64,000 nucleotides of DNA from RGIG3009 sp045630285 (lineage in GTDB: Bacteria; Bacillota; Clostridia; Oscillospirales; Acutalibacteraceae), in the NCBI GenBank assembly GCA_045630285.1, contig JAZQSX010000061.1, positions 124,001-188,000 of the forward strand. Direction: 5' to 3'. The notes beneath the pieces are model-generated. The model saw only the letters and a list, made by a program, of their open reading frames with translations. It made no database searches and was not told the DNA's origin. This document shows positions 8,688-17,031 of this stretch, one piece after another; the stretch's first letter is position 1; each line of letters opens with the position of its first letter. The position numbers and the translations under genes were made by a program.

Positions 8688-9852
8688 CGTTCATCACCGC
8701 AGCGATAATGTCAGCCGCTTCATCCAGCAACGGATAGGTATGCGTTGCCATTAAGCTGGTGCGGATCAAGCATTCGTTGGGAGCACAAGCCGGAGGGAGC
8801 ACGGGATTGGCGTACACACCGGCATCGTATGCCATTCTTGTCTTTGCCAGAGTGTTGAAGGCTTCATAGGTATAGATCGGCACGACGGGCGTTTCAGACT
8901 CGATGATCTTCACACCGCGTGTTTTCAGACCGTTTCGGAAATAAGCGCTGTTATCCGCCAATTTCTGTACGATCTCCGGATGCGCTTTCATATAACGCAG
9001 TGATGCCAACGCCACCGCACAGGAAGAAGGAGGAATGGAGGCGGAAAAGATGAACGGACGGGAGGCGTGCTTAACGTAATCGACCACTTCTGCGCTGGCA
9101 GCCATATATCCGCCCAGCGAAGCCAGTGATTTGCTGAAGGTGCCCATATAGATGTCAACCTCATCCTCCAACCCAAAGTGGCTGGCAGTACCTCTGCCGC
9201 CCTCACCGATCACACCGAGACCGTGGGCGTCGTCCACCATAACACGAGCACCGTATTTTTTCGCCAAGGCACAGATTTCGGGCAGTTTCGCAATATCGCC
9301 ACCCATAGAAAACACGCCGTCAGTTACGATAAGGCACCCTTTATCCTCAGGAACCTCCTTCAGTTTTTTCTCCAGGTCCGCCATATCGGCGTGGCGGAAG
9401 CGGAGCATTTTACCGTAGCTTAACCGACAAGCGTCATAAATCGATGCGTGGTTTTCACGGTCGAGGATCACATAGTCGCCCATACCTACAATGGCGCTGA
9501 TGATACCAAGATTGGATTGGAAACCGGTGGAGAAGGTGATAACCGCCTCTTTGTGGAGAAACTCGGCCAGCTCACACTCCAGTTCAAGGTGCATCTCCAA
9601 AGTGCCGTTCAAGAACCGTGAGCCGGAGCAACCGGTACCGTATTGCTCGAGCGCTTTAATGCCGGCTTCCACTACTTCCGGTTGGGTTGTTAAACCCAAA
9701 TAATTGTTGGAACCCAACATAATGCGTCGCTTGCCCTCCATGATAACTTCCACATCTTGGCGGCTTTCCAGCGCGTGAAAATAGGGGTACACGCCTTTTT
9801 CTCGAACCTCGTGTACCAAGCCTTTTTTTCTGCATTTTTCAAAAATGTCCAT
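8677..9852 (-). CDS. Alpha-oxoamine synthase, serine palmitoyltransferase-like
   Basis: This 391-residue PLP enzyme belongs to the alpha-oxoamine synthase family (Spt, Kbl, BioF, HemA). The cofactor lysine is in GTFSKSLASLGG. A GVYPYF motif near the N-terminus, GCSGSRFLNGTLEMH, and an NPVLPPACAPNE segment near the end resemble, from memory, Bacteroides-type serine palmitoyltransferase more than BioF or Kbl. It would condense serine with an acyl-CoA or acyl-ACP to a 3-keto sphingoid base. The ATG at 9852 has an AAGGAAGGGG site; the longer upstream frame is not used. A partner SDR overlaps its 3' end. A KBL or other oxoamine synthase role remains possible. Confidence 0.82.
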   Translation of the reverse strand: MDIFEKCRKKGLVHEVREKGVYPYFHALESRQDVEVIMEGKRRIMLGSNNYLGLTTQPEVVEAGIKALEQYGTGCSGSRFLNGTLEMHLELECELAEFLHKEAVITFSTGFQSNLGIISAIVGMGDYVILDRENHASIYDACRLSYGKMLRFRHADMADLEKKLKEVPEDKGCLIVTDGVFSMGGDIAKLPEICALAKKYGARVMVDDAHGLGVIGEGGRGTASHFGLEDEVDIYMGTFSKSLASLGGYMAASAEVVDYVKHASRPFIFSASIPPSSCAVALASLRYMKAHPEIVQKLADNSAYFRNGLKTRGVKIIESETPVVPIYTYEAFNTLAKTRMAYDAGVYANPVLPPACAPNECLIRTSLMATHTYPLLDEAADIIAAVMNDEG

Positions 9853-9972
9853 ATTGTGACCCCTTCCTTCAGCAAGAATAAGCATACGAATAGTATACAA
9901 GAAAGCTGTCAGCATTGCAAGAAATATGTAAAATTTGTGATGGTTTTGGTTGGATAATGAGGGCGAATAAGC

Positions 9973-10003
9973 AGGAAAGGGGCCGCCCTTTCGGTGGCCC
10001 CTT
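9973..10003 (-). terminator. Terminator after the Thr-rich lipoprotein gene
   Basis: A strong GC-rich hairpin (about 11 bp, 9977-10003) lies 25 bp past the stop of the lipoprotein gene on the minus strand. It is followed by a modest T-rich stretch. It separates that gene from the oxoamine synthase gene. Confidence 0.65.
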
Positions 10004-10027
10004 GATTGTAATATCGGTGGAGTGTGA

Positions 10028-10879
10028 TCAGTTCGCCTCGAAGTTGGTGATAGAGACGGTAAAGCTGGAAATGTCGGCACCGGGCAAAATAATGCTGTTT
10101 CCGGAGAAGGTGAACTGATGCTCGACATACGTCCGCGGCTCGAGGGTGAAATGCTGATTGGTATTGCTGAAGCCGCCTTGAGCGATGACGGTGTTGGCAT
10201 TGTGAATTTTGATTCCGGTTAGGGAAACGTTGGTCAAAGTGCGGTCGGCATAGCCATTGACAATATATACCTTCACAACCAGCTTGGAGTCCTTCCAACA
10301 CCATTCGACGGGAACAGCAGACAATTTGTTTACAAGCCAGCGGCCGTCGATATCATAGTTTTTATAAACGGTATCAGTCGGCTTTTTTGTGGTTGTCGTG
10401 GTTGCTTTGGTCGTCGTGGTTGCTTTGGTCGTGGTAGTTGCCTTAGTTGTAGTGGTTGCTTTAGTTGTGGTCGGCTTTTTCGTCGTTGTGGTGGGTGCTT
10501 TCGTAGTCGTTGTGTTCTGAGCCGTGGTGAAGTCGTTGGTGGTCACGGTCGGCTTGCTTGAAGTCGTGGTAGACGGAGCGGCAGTCGTCGACACGGCCTC
10601 CTCATCCTCGACAAGAACGGTGGTGGAAGAGGTGGGAAGAGTGGTCGTATCGCTGTCCTCGGTTGCCGCCGTGGTGGTATCTTCCTCAACCACTTCAGTG
10701 GCGATGGCTGCCTTAGTTGTCGTGGTTGCCGCTTCCTCTGTCGTGGTGGTCGTCCGCTTGGTCGTGGTTACCATGGGAGCGTCAGTGACGTAGTTGTTGT
10801 CTGAAGGCTTATTCTTGCCACAGGCGGATAAACCGATAACGAGAAGCAGAATAAGTACAAGAGCCGTGATTCTTTTCAT
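10028..10879 (-). CDS. Thr-rich lipoprotein with C-terminal beta-sandwich domain
   Basis: The 283-residue product has a lipoprotein signal peptide (LSAC lipobox). A very long Thr-rich, partly acidic, low-complexity spacer follows (about residues 35-175) and includes four KATTTT repeats. The C-terminal domain of about 105 residues is predicted to be mostly beta. It reminds me of SLAP-type or FxLYD-like extracellular domains, but I cannot assign it firmly. It should sit outside the membrane with the Thr spacer, probably glycosylated, reaching through the wall. A terminator follows; there is no operon partner. Confidence 0.75.
   Translation of the reverse strand: MKRITALVLILLLVIGLSACGKNKPSDNNYVTDAPMVTTTKRTTTTTEEAATTTTKAAIATEVVEEDTTTAATEDSDTTTLPTSSTTVLVEDEEAVSTTAAPSTTTSSKPTVTTNDFTTAQNTTTTKAPTTTTKKPTTTKATTTTKATTTTKATTTTKATTTTTKKPTDTVYKNYDIDGRWLVNKLSAVPVEWCWKDSKLVVKVYIVNGYADRTLTNVSLTGIKIHNANTVIAQGGFSNTNQHFTLEPRTYVEHQFTFSGNSIILPGADISSFTVSITNFEAN
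10400..10471 (-). repeat. 18-bp tandem repeat, four units
   Basis: Four imperfect 18-bp units at 10400, 10418, 10436 and 10454 encode KATTTT in the lipoprotein spacer. Unit number could vary between strains by slippage. Confidence 0.8.
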
Positions 10880-11042
10880 AACAAAATCTCCTTACGTTTA
10901 TAATGCAGATTTTCATCTGACAATGGTGAGGGGGAGGTGGAGCGCCGAACGGTTTTACCAAACGGTAAAAACTTTTCTAAATATATCACAATTTTTCAAA
11001 AAAGTCTAATAAAAACCCATTTTTATCGAAAAAATCATTCAC
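10880..11042. other. Intergenic stretch upstream of lipoprotein
   Basis: AT-rich non-coding DNA that must hold the lipoprotein promoter. A small inverted repeat (TTTTACC/GGTAAAA, 10953-10970) could be an operator. I see no convincing promoter pair and no gene. Confidence 0.4.
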
Positions 11043-11069
11043 ATCCCTAACTCTTTCCATTAAAACAAA

Positions 11070-11097
11070 AAAAGGCCGCCCGGTTGGGCGACCTTTT
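11070..11097 (-). terminator. Distal copy of the tRNA-Ser terminator
   Basis: The same hairpin as the proximal terminator, with a T tract on the minus strand. It follows the duplicated tRNA tail and would end any RNA reading through the core. Confidence 0.65.
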
Positions 11098-11260
11098 CTG
11101 TTTCTGGCGGAGAGTTAGGGGGCGGTGCAGCGAGAAAGGCTGATCTCGTTTGTGAGTTTCGGTACAGCCGGGTAGGGCGGTGCAACTCGACGGCCTAAAA
11201 ACGTACCACCGGCACGTTTTCCAAACAGCCTTTCGAATCCCTAACTCTTTTCATTAAAAC

Positions 11261-11290
11261 AAAAAAGGCCGCCCGGTTGGGCGACCTTTT
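11261..11290 (-). terminator. tRNA-Ser terminator
   Basis: A GC-rich hairpin followed by a run of T, 7 nt past the CCA of tRNA-Ser on the minus strand. Confidence 0.8.
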
Positions 11291-11297
11291 CTGTTTC

Positions 11298-11383
11298 TGG
11301 CGGAGAGTTAGGGATTCGAACCCTAGGTACTTTCGTACACAGCATTTCGAGTGCTGCACCTTCGACCACTCGGACAACTCTCC
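11298..11383 (-). tRNA. tRNA-Ser(CGA)
   Basis: The 86-nt gene includes an encoded CCA and folds as a class II tRNA. The acceptor GGAGAGU pairs with its 3' partner, and there is a long variable arm (GTACGAAAGTAC). The anticodon loop is CTCGAAA, giving anticodon CGA, which reads UCG serine codons. The T-arm is GGTTCGAATCC. It is monocistronic, with its terminator directly downstream. Confidence 0.95.
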
Positions 11384-11432
11384 ACAGCACACCTATTATA
11401 GTAGATGCGGCGCGGTTTGTCAACCGCATTTT

Positions 11433-11927
11433 TTAGTATTTTGTCAAATGTCCTTGCGTTCGCAAGGCGGGGAAGCCCCACTGACGCAAAACCTCGTACA
11501 CGCCGACGGCGACGGTGTTGGACAGGTTGAGCGACCGTGCGGCATCGTCATCCAGCATCGGCAGGCGAACACAGCTTTCAGGATGCTCGTGCAACAGCTC
11601 TTCGGGGAGACCGGCGGTTTCCTTGCCAAATACCAGATAGGCTCCGTCCGGATACGCAACATCAGAGTAGATATGTGTGCCCTTGGTAGTGAAATAAAAG
11701 AACGGGCCGGCATTTTTCTCGAAAAATTCGGCGAGATTTTCGTAGTACGTAATGTCCAGCAGATGCCAGTAATCCAGGCCGGCACGCTTGAGCTTGCGGT
11801 CGTCAATGGTAAAGCCCATAGGCTTAACAATGTGCAGACGGCTACCGGTGGCGGCGCATGTGCGGCTGATATTTCCTGTGTTTTGCGGAATCTCGGGTTC
11901 TACCAAAACGATGTTAAGCTGTGCCAT
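11433..11927 (-). CDS. trmL: tRNA (cytidine(34)-2'-O)-methyltransferase
   Basis: This 164-residue protein is a minimal SPOUT-class methyltransferase that methylates the wobble ribose of tRNA-Leu. It shows the N-terminal EPEIPQNTGNI motif, a central FGKETAGLP segment and the C-terminal LNLSNTVAVGVYE knot motif. Length matches the TrmL/YibK family. It lies between tRNA-Ser and glgP as a single gene on the minus strand. Confidence 0.93.
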   Translation of the reverse strand: MAQLNIVLVEPEIPQNTGNISRTCAATGSRLHIVKPMGFTIDDRKLKRAGLDYWHLLDITYYENLAEFFEKNAGPFFYFTTKGTHIYSDVAYPDGAYLVFGKETAGLPEELLHEHPESCVRLPMLDDDAARSLNLSNTVAVGVYEVLRQWGFPALRTQGHLTKY

Positions 11928-12087
11928 ACAAGCCCCTCCTTACGTAGAAATAGTGTATCACACAATACGTCAAATTGCAAATGCAGTTTTGTTGTATTCT
12001 AAATTCCTCTGTTTTTTGTGCATAAAAGCAAAAACAAAGCAAGAAAAAAGTAGAAACAAGGGAAATGTTGGTCACTATGAATAAGTA

Positions 12088-12116
12088 TTGCATTTTTTTA
12101 GAAAGTAGTATATACT
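12088..12116 (+). promoter_or_regulatory. Sigma-A promoter of glgP
   Basis: TTGCAT (12088-12093) and TATACT (12111-12116) are separated by 17 bp, about 40 bp before the glgP start. The 231-bp gap between trmL and glgP otherwise shows only AT-rich DNA. Confidence 0.75.
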
Positions 12117-12158
12117 GTGAGCATACTCTTGTTATACCAACGAAAAGGGGATGGAACC

Positions 12159-14588
12159 ATGGCAGCTTCCACCAAGAAAACACGCACTGCTGCGGAGAAG
12201 GATACACTTCGCGAGGATCTGTGCGCAAAACTGATGACGGCTTTTTCCGTAACGCCGGAGCAGGCGACCAACGAGCATTTCTATCAGGCGTTGGCACTGG
12301 TCCTGCGTGATCGTATGCGCTCGTCCCGCATACAGTATATTTCCAAAACCCATAAGCAGCAATCCAAGCAGGTGTACTACCTGTGTATGGAATTCCTTAT
12401 GGGTCGTTCCTTGAAGAACACGCTGTTTAATCTGAACCTGACTGAGGCGGCAAAGACCATTCTGTCGGAATACAACGTAAAGCTCGATTCGCTGTACGAG
12501 CTGGAGCCGGATGCCGGTCTGGGTAACGGCGGTCTGGGGCGTTTGGCGGCGTGCTTCCTGGACGGATTGGCGACCTCGTCGATTCCTGCAATCGGTTATT
12601 CGCTGTTGTACGAGTGTGGTATTTTTCGCCAAAAGCTGGTGGACGGCTGGCAGACCGAGCTTCCCGATTTCTGGCTGCCGGGCGGCCAGTGCTGGTTGCT
12701 TCCTCGTCCGGAATTGGCGAAGGAAGTGCTGTTTGACGGTGAGGTCCACGAATGGTGGGACGGCACCTATCATCACGTGGAGCACGCCGGTGCTACCCGT
12801 GTGATTGCGCAGCCGTTCGATCTGATGGTCGCCGGTAAAGACGGCAAGGGTGTATCGACGCTGCGTCTTTGGAAGGCAACGGCGCCCGGTATGGATATGT
12901 CGCTCTTTAATCAGGGTGAGTATATGCGTGCCGTGGAGCAAAAGGCAATGGCGGAGATCATCACGCAGGTTTTGTATCCTGCCGACAATCACCGTGAGGG
13001 TAAATCGTTGCGTCTGTCGCAACAGTATTTCTTGGCGTCGGCCTCGGTGCAGGATATCGTTCAGCGACATTTGGAGCAGTTTGGCACGTTGGATAACCTG
13101 CCTGAAATGGCGGCAATCCACATTAACGATACACACCCCACGCTGGCGATCCCTGAGTTGATGCGTCTGCTGCTGGATGAGTGCGGCTATACCTGGGAAA
13201 AGGCGTGGGATATCGTTACCCGCACGGTGGCCTATACCAACCACACCGTTATGGCAGAGGCACTGGAGTGCTGGCCGGAGGATCTCTTCCGTCAGCGTTT
13301 GCCTCGTATTCATCAGATCGTTTGTGAGATCAACAACCGTTTTGGTGCCGAGATGATGGCGGCAACCGGTGGTGATGTGGAAAAGGTCAGCCGTATGGCG
13401 ATCATCAGCTACGGTGTGGTACGTATGGCGAACCTCTGCGTAGCAGCGTCGCACGCAGTCAACGGCGTGGCGCAGATCCACAGTGAGATTCTGAAGGAAA
13501 CGGTGTTCCGTGATGCATACAGTGTGATGCCGGAGAAGTTCCATAACGTGACGAACGGTATTGCACATCGTCGCTGGCTGTGCCAGGCAAACCCCGAGCT
13601 TACGGCGTTTATCAGCAAGCATATCGGTGATGGCTTCGTGCTGGATGCCGCCGAGCTTGAAAAGCTGAAGCCGTTGGCGGAGGATGCCGGGGCACGTGCC
13701 GAGTTTATGGCGATCAAACAGCATAACAAGGAACGACTGGCGAAGTATATCAAGCAGAATAATGGGATCACGGTGGATCCCAACTCGTTGTTTGACGTGC
13801 AGGTCAAGCGTCTGCACGAGTACAAGCGTCAGCACCTGAATGCGATGAATATTTTGGATACGTATTTGTCGCTGAAGGAAGATCCTACGCTGGATATTAC
13901 CCCTCGCACCTATATTTTCGGTGCAAAATCCGCTCCCGGCTATTTCCTTGCCAAGGAGATCATTCGCTTTATTTGCAAGCTCTCCGAGGAGATCGAAAAA
14001 GATCCCGTGATCCGCGAAAAGCTGCGGGTTGTCTATCTGGAGGATTACCGTGTAACCTTGGCAGAGCTTCTGATGCCGGCTGCGGATATCAGTGAGCAGA
14101 TCTCGCTGGCGGGTACAGAAGCGAGCGGTACAGGCAATATGAAGCTGATGATGAACGGTGCGATCACGCTGGGTACGCTGGACGGTGCCAATGTGGAGAT
14201 CTGTCAGCAGGTCGGCGCAGAGAATATGTTCCTGTTCGGTATGAATGAGCAGGAGGTCACTGCCCGCAAGCAAATGGGCTACCGCCCGCAGGATTTCTAT
14301 CAGGCCGATCCTCGTATCCGCCGTGCGATCGATACGATGTACAAGGGCTTTGGCGGACGCACCTATGCGGATATTGCCGGTTCGCTGGCAGGACGTGATC
14401 CGTATATGGTGCTAGCGGATTTTGCTTCGTATCAGCAGGCGCAGCGTCTCTCCGGTGAGGTCTACCGTGACCGTGAGGAGTGGGCACGCAGAGCGCTCCT
14501 GAACACGGCTTGCAGCGGCAAATTTGCCTCCGACCGTTCAATCCGTGATTATGCGGAGACGATCTGGAACGCTCGTCCGTTGAAATAA
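12159..14588 (+). CDS. glgP: Glycogen/starch phosphorylase
   Basis: The 809-residue enzyme releases glucose-1-phosphate from alpha-1,4-glucans using phosphate and PLP. The glycogen phosphorylase family is clear: GNGGLGRLAACFLD near residue 120, and the PLP lysine in EASGTGNMK near residue 655, followed by GTLDGANVE. Length is typical for bacterial GT35. The ATG at 12159 is preceded by AGGGGATGG. It is a single-gene unit with its own promoter and a terminator 12 bp after the stop. A long minus-strand open frame over it is a codon-usage shadow. Confidence 0.96.
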   Translation: MAASTKKTRTAAEKDTLREDLCAKLMTAFSVTPEQATNEHFYQALALVLRDRMRSSRIQYISKTHKQQSKQVYYLCMEFLMGRSLKNTLFNLNLTEAAKTILSEYNVKLDSLYELEPDAGLGNGGLGRLAACFLDGLATSSIPAIGYSLLYECGIFRQKLVDGWQTELPDFWLPGGQCWLLPRPELAKEVLFDGEVHEWWDGTYHHVEHAGATRVIAQPFDLMVAGKDGKGVSTLRLWKATAPGMDMSLFNQGEYMRAVEQKAMAEIITQVLYPADNHREGKSLRLSQQYFLASASVQDIVQRHLEQFGTLDNLPEMAAIHINDTHPTLAIPELMRLLLDECGYTWEKAWDIVTRTVAYTNHTVMAEALECWPEDLFRQRLPRIHQIVCEINNRFGAEMMAATGGDVEKVSRMAIISYGVVRMANLCVAASHAVNGVAQIHSEILKETVFRDAYSVMPEKFHNVTNGIAHRRWLCQANPELTAFISKHIGDGFVLDAAELEKLKPLAEDAGARAEFMAIKQHNKERLAKYIKQNNGITVDPNSLFDVQVKRLHEYKRQHLNAMNILDTYLSLKEDPTLDITPRTYIFGAKSAPGYFLAKEIIRFICKLSEEIEKDPVIREKLRVVYLEDYRVTLAELLMPAADISEQISLAGTEASGTGNMKLMMNGAITLGTLDGANVEICQQVGAENMFLFGMNEQEVTARKQMGYRPQDFYQADPRIRRAIDTMYKGFGGRTYADIAGSLAGRDPYMVLADFASYQQAQRLSGEVYRDREEWARRALLNTACSGKFASDRSIRDYAETIWNARPLK

Positions 14589-14600
14589 GGAAACGAAAAA

Positions 14601-14632
14601 GAAGCCGAACGGAGTACTCCGTTCGGCTTCTT
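14601..14632. terminator. Bidirectional terminator between glgP and the PHP gene
   Basis: A perfect 16-bp palindrome flanked by A-run and T-rich DNA lies between two convergent genes. Confidence 0.85.
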
Positions 14633-14638
14633 ATGTTT

Positions 14639-16069
14639 TTACAGGCGACGGTCGTTGTTGCCGTACAGTTTGATGACACCGCCGTTGCTGAGCGGTCCTT
14701 CTTCGATCTGACGTGTGCGGCACTCGTCCAGAAAAGCCGTGCGCTCGGCGGAAAGTGTGGGGGCGGGGAGCAGACCGTAGAACTGCTTGTAGAAATTCGG
14801 CACGGTATCTGCCAAAGCCGCCAAAAGCTCTTCAACCGGCTCGCCCTGTGCATAACGACGCATCAAGATGCCTTCGCCGATGCACAAGCGCCACGTTTCG
14901 TTAAAGTAGTTCTCATACAAGAAGTGGGCAAAAGCCACCAAACGCACCTGAGAACCATAGAAACGTATGTCACCGTCGTCGTTAAGCGGCACTTCGCCCG
15001 CAACGCTGTAGCCGTTGCGAATTGCTTCCAGAATCGCCTCGGTGGTGTTATCCTTGGCAAATACCATCGTGAAGTTGCGCCCAAAACCACCCTTGGAAAA
15101 ATCGTGATTATGCGAATCGCTGCTTCCGACGACGGGCAAGGCATTACCCTTAGACGCTTGTTCCTGCCACAAGGCCACCTGCATATTATTGAATTTAGCA
15201 GGACAATTGACGGCCGCAGCAGCAATACCGCCAATAACTTCCAATGCGTCAAACAAGTGCTCATCAAACAGGAAGTCCAAGAACACCTTAGCGTAGTTGT
15301 AACGGTTGGGACGCCAAAACGGATGGGGGAGAATGGCGATACCACCCGCTTTACGGATAGCGTCGCACGCCCATTTTACCATGGCGGCGCGGCGACGGTG
15401 TTCCGCGGGAAGATTTGTAAAGGTGGGCTCCAATTCGTCCAGAACGGCTTCATATTCTTCGGGGTGATGAATATAGAAATTAGCGACGCTTTCCGTTTCG
15501 CCGATACCCACGATGTGGATCGAGGATACGGGCGGGTGTATCTCCTCGCCAAGCATCATATGAATGCCGAGAGGAATGTCGCGGTAGAGCGTAGCACACT
15601 CCTCCGAGGGGAAGAGACGATTATGATCGGTCAGCGCGAAGAAATCAAAGCCCTCCTCGCGGTAATCGGCAGGAGTCATTGCCAAACCGTCTATACCGTC
15701 CGAATAGTACGAGTGGGAATGCAGATCGCCTTTCAACGGGCGCAGAGCGTACAGGTCCTCATCGACAGCATACAGCGGAATGCGGATTTCCGCATCACCA
15801 ACCTTACTAAAGCGAATGGAATATTCCTGCTCGTATTCCGGCGTGAACGTGAAATGTAAGCATCCGTCTTTCACATAGCACGGATGGTCGTGCGGTACAG
15901 GATCACGGTACAGCAGTTGATCATCATACAAGCCGACAACGGCAAGGTCGTATGTGTTCTCATCTCGAAAAATGCGGCTGATATCACGGGGGAAGATAGT
16001 GATTTCGGTTTCCCGACCGACGCAAACGACGGACGGAAAGCAGAGGTATTTCGGGTGAGCGTTACGCAT
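14639..16069 (-). CDS. PHP-domain metallohydrolase
   Basis: This 476-residue protein has a PHP domain (polymerase and histidinol phosphatase superfamily) from about residue 110. Metal-binding motifs HSHSYYSD, TDHN, GEEIH, HPFW and SDSH are all present. About 105 N-terminal residues form a beta-rich domain seen in PHP proteins that act on organic or phospho substrates. It is the last gene of a three-gene minus operon with an amidohydrolase (12 bp upstream) and a sodium:solute symporter, which suggests uptake and hydrolysis of one small molecule. The substrate is unknown. Confidence 0.82.
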   Translation of the reverse strand: MRNAHPKYLCFPSVVCVGRETEITIFPRDISRIFRDENTYDLAVVGLYDDQLLYRDPVPHDHPCYVKDGCLHFTFTPEYEQEYSIRFSKVGDAEIRIPLYAVDEDLYALRPLKGDLHSHSYYSDGIDGLAMTPADYREEGFDFFALTDHNRLFPSEECATLYRDIPLGIHMMLGEEIHPPVSSIHIVGIGETESVANFYIHHPEEYEAVLDELEPTFTNLPAEHRRRAAMVKWACDAIRKAGGIAILPHPFWRPNRYNYAKVFLDFLFDEHLFDALEVIGGIAAAAVNCPAKFNNMQVALWQEQASKGNALPVVGSSDSHNHDFSKGGFGRNFTMVFAKDNTTEAILEAIRNGYSVAGEVPLNDDGDIRFYGSQVRLVAFAHFLYENYFNETWRLCIGEGILMRRYAQGEPVEELLAALADTVPNFYKQFYGLLPAPTLSAERTAFLDECRTRQIEEGPLSNGGVIKLYGNNDRRL

Positions 16070-16081
16070 GATACGACTCCT

Positions 16082-16975
16082 TTACAGTTTCAACAGCTTG
16101 GCGGCGTTTTCCCAAGCGATCTTGCGGAACACCGTTTCGCTGATCTTGCCCGTTTCCTTCCACGAGATCATCAATTTGTCCAGATCCACCTGCATATCCG
16201 GAGCACACATGTCGGTGCCGAAGAACAGACGATCTTGGAACTCGGTCATAAAGCGGGGACCGTATTCCGGATCACGTGCAAAAGCGTTGTAGGCGGTGAA
16301 ATCGGACAGATCACCCATCAGGTTGGGATATTTGCGGAACAAACGGGGAACAGTACCCTCCACCTCAACGGGACCGGAGGGGAGACGCACGACCTGCGTG
16401 TTGCGCCAGCCGAAATACACACCACGCTCGGCGACGGTATCCAGCTTTGCCATTTCATTCCAGAATACCGGGCCGTGCCCAAAAATTTTCAGATTCGGAA
16501 ATTCCTGCAGGGTGTATTCGAGCTGCGGCAAGCCGGGATCATCGTACAAACCGAAGTCGCCGGTTTTCTGCACCGAGCCGTCATATACGACCGGAAGGCC
16601 GACCTCCTCGGCGCAAGCGAATAAGTTTTGTACCATGGGATCCAACAGTTCCATATTGGGCATAACCTCGCCCAAACCCTTGCAGCCCCGGTCTTTATAG
16701 TATTGTAGTACCTCGCCGAGCGGTGCACGGGGGGAGTTTGTCAACGCCCGAGGGTCGACGTTACAATAAGGAATGAATCGATCGGGATGCTGCTCGCACA
16801 TCTCCAGAATGTCCTCGTTGGACTGCGGAAGATAGATTTCGGGACTGACGATCGGCAACAGCACGCCGGCGTCGATCTTCAGTTCGTCAAATCGTTTAAT
16901 AAGCTCATGCGGCTCGCAGAAGATATATCCGGGTGGGCGCTTGCGATAGGCGTGGGCATGAATGTCAATGAACAT
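16082..16975 (-). CDS. Amidohydrolase family protein (TIM-barrel metal hydrolase)
   Basis: This 297-residue protein fits the amidohydrolase_2 family. It has the metal motif DIHAHAY at the N-terminus, GHGPVFW centrally, and FGTDMCAP as the catalytic Asp region. The family includes decarboxylases and hydrolases of aromatic or keto acids. The ATG at 16975 is chosen for the GGGAGGAAG site just upstream; a longer frame starts at 17035. It lies between the symporter and the PHP protein genes, probably in one transcript. Confidence 0.83.
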   Translation of the reverse strand: MFIDIHAHAYRKRPPGYIFCEPHELIKRFDELKIDAGVLLPIVSPEIYLPQSNEDILEMCEQHPDRFIPYCNVDPRALTNSPRAPLGEVLQYYKDRGCKGLGEVMPNMELLDPMVQNLFACAEEVGLPVVYDGSVQKTGDFGLYDDPGLPQLEYTLQEFPNLKIFGHGPVFWNEMAKLDTVAERGVYFGWRNTQVVRLPSGPVEVEGTVPRLFRKYPNLMGDLSDFTAYNAFARDPEYGPRFMTEFQDRLFFGTDMCAPDMQVDLDKLMISWKETGKISETVFRKIAWENAAKLLKL

Positions 16976-17031
16976 ATAACTTCCTCCCAAAGAATCATTT
17001 ACTTGGAGCATACACCCCTTTCCAACTGTTG

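Larger units (their letters stand above)
11043..11320 (-). repeat. tRNA-Ser-linked element: duplicated tRNA 3' end and terminator around a conserved core
   Basis: Near-identical blocks at 11043-11120 and 11237-11313 (one substitution, one indel) each hold the last ~15 nt of tRNA-Ser plus its terminator. Read on the minus strand, the first terminator is followed by a 17-nt inverted copy of the tRNA T-arm/acceptor region (11232-11248 against 11304-11320). A core of about 110 bp comes next, and then the second tRNA tail. The core carries a hairpin at 11198-11220 that is shared with the element after tRNA-Arg at 32.7 kb. No known function is assigned. Confidence 0.85.

Noticed and set aside
8677..10200. 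Longer start for the oxoamine synthase gene
   Set aside because: The extra 116 residues are low complexity, overlap the preceding terminator and lipoprotein gene, and lack a ribosome site, whereas ATG at 9852 has a strong one.
10028..10879. CRISPR-like array from the Thr-codon repeats
   Set aside because: The repeats are contiguous 18-bp coding units without spacers. No cas genes or spaced direct repeats occur in the window.
11195..11392. Short frames through tRNA-Ser (and 32573-32761 through tRNA-Arg) both ending in a similar RDSKG..ENVP..RF sequence
   Set aside because: The similarity comes from the shared element core and tRNA T-arm. Differences between copies are not concentrated at synonymous sites and preserve an RNA hairpin, and no ribosome sites are present.
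12132..14273. A 713-codon open frame antisense to glgP
   Set aside because: It lies entirely opposite a clear glycogen phosphorylase gene, has no ribosome site and reads as low-complexity shadow sequence. Similar antisense frames at 38602-40806, 42603-44123, 44009-45553, 45393-47453 and 58075-60009 were dropped for the same reason.
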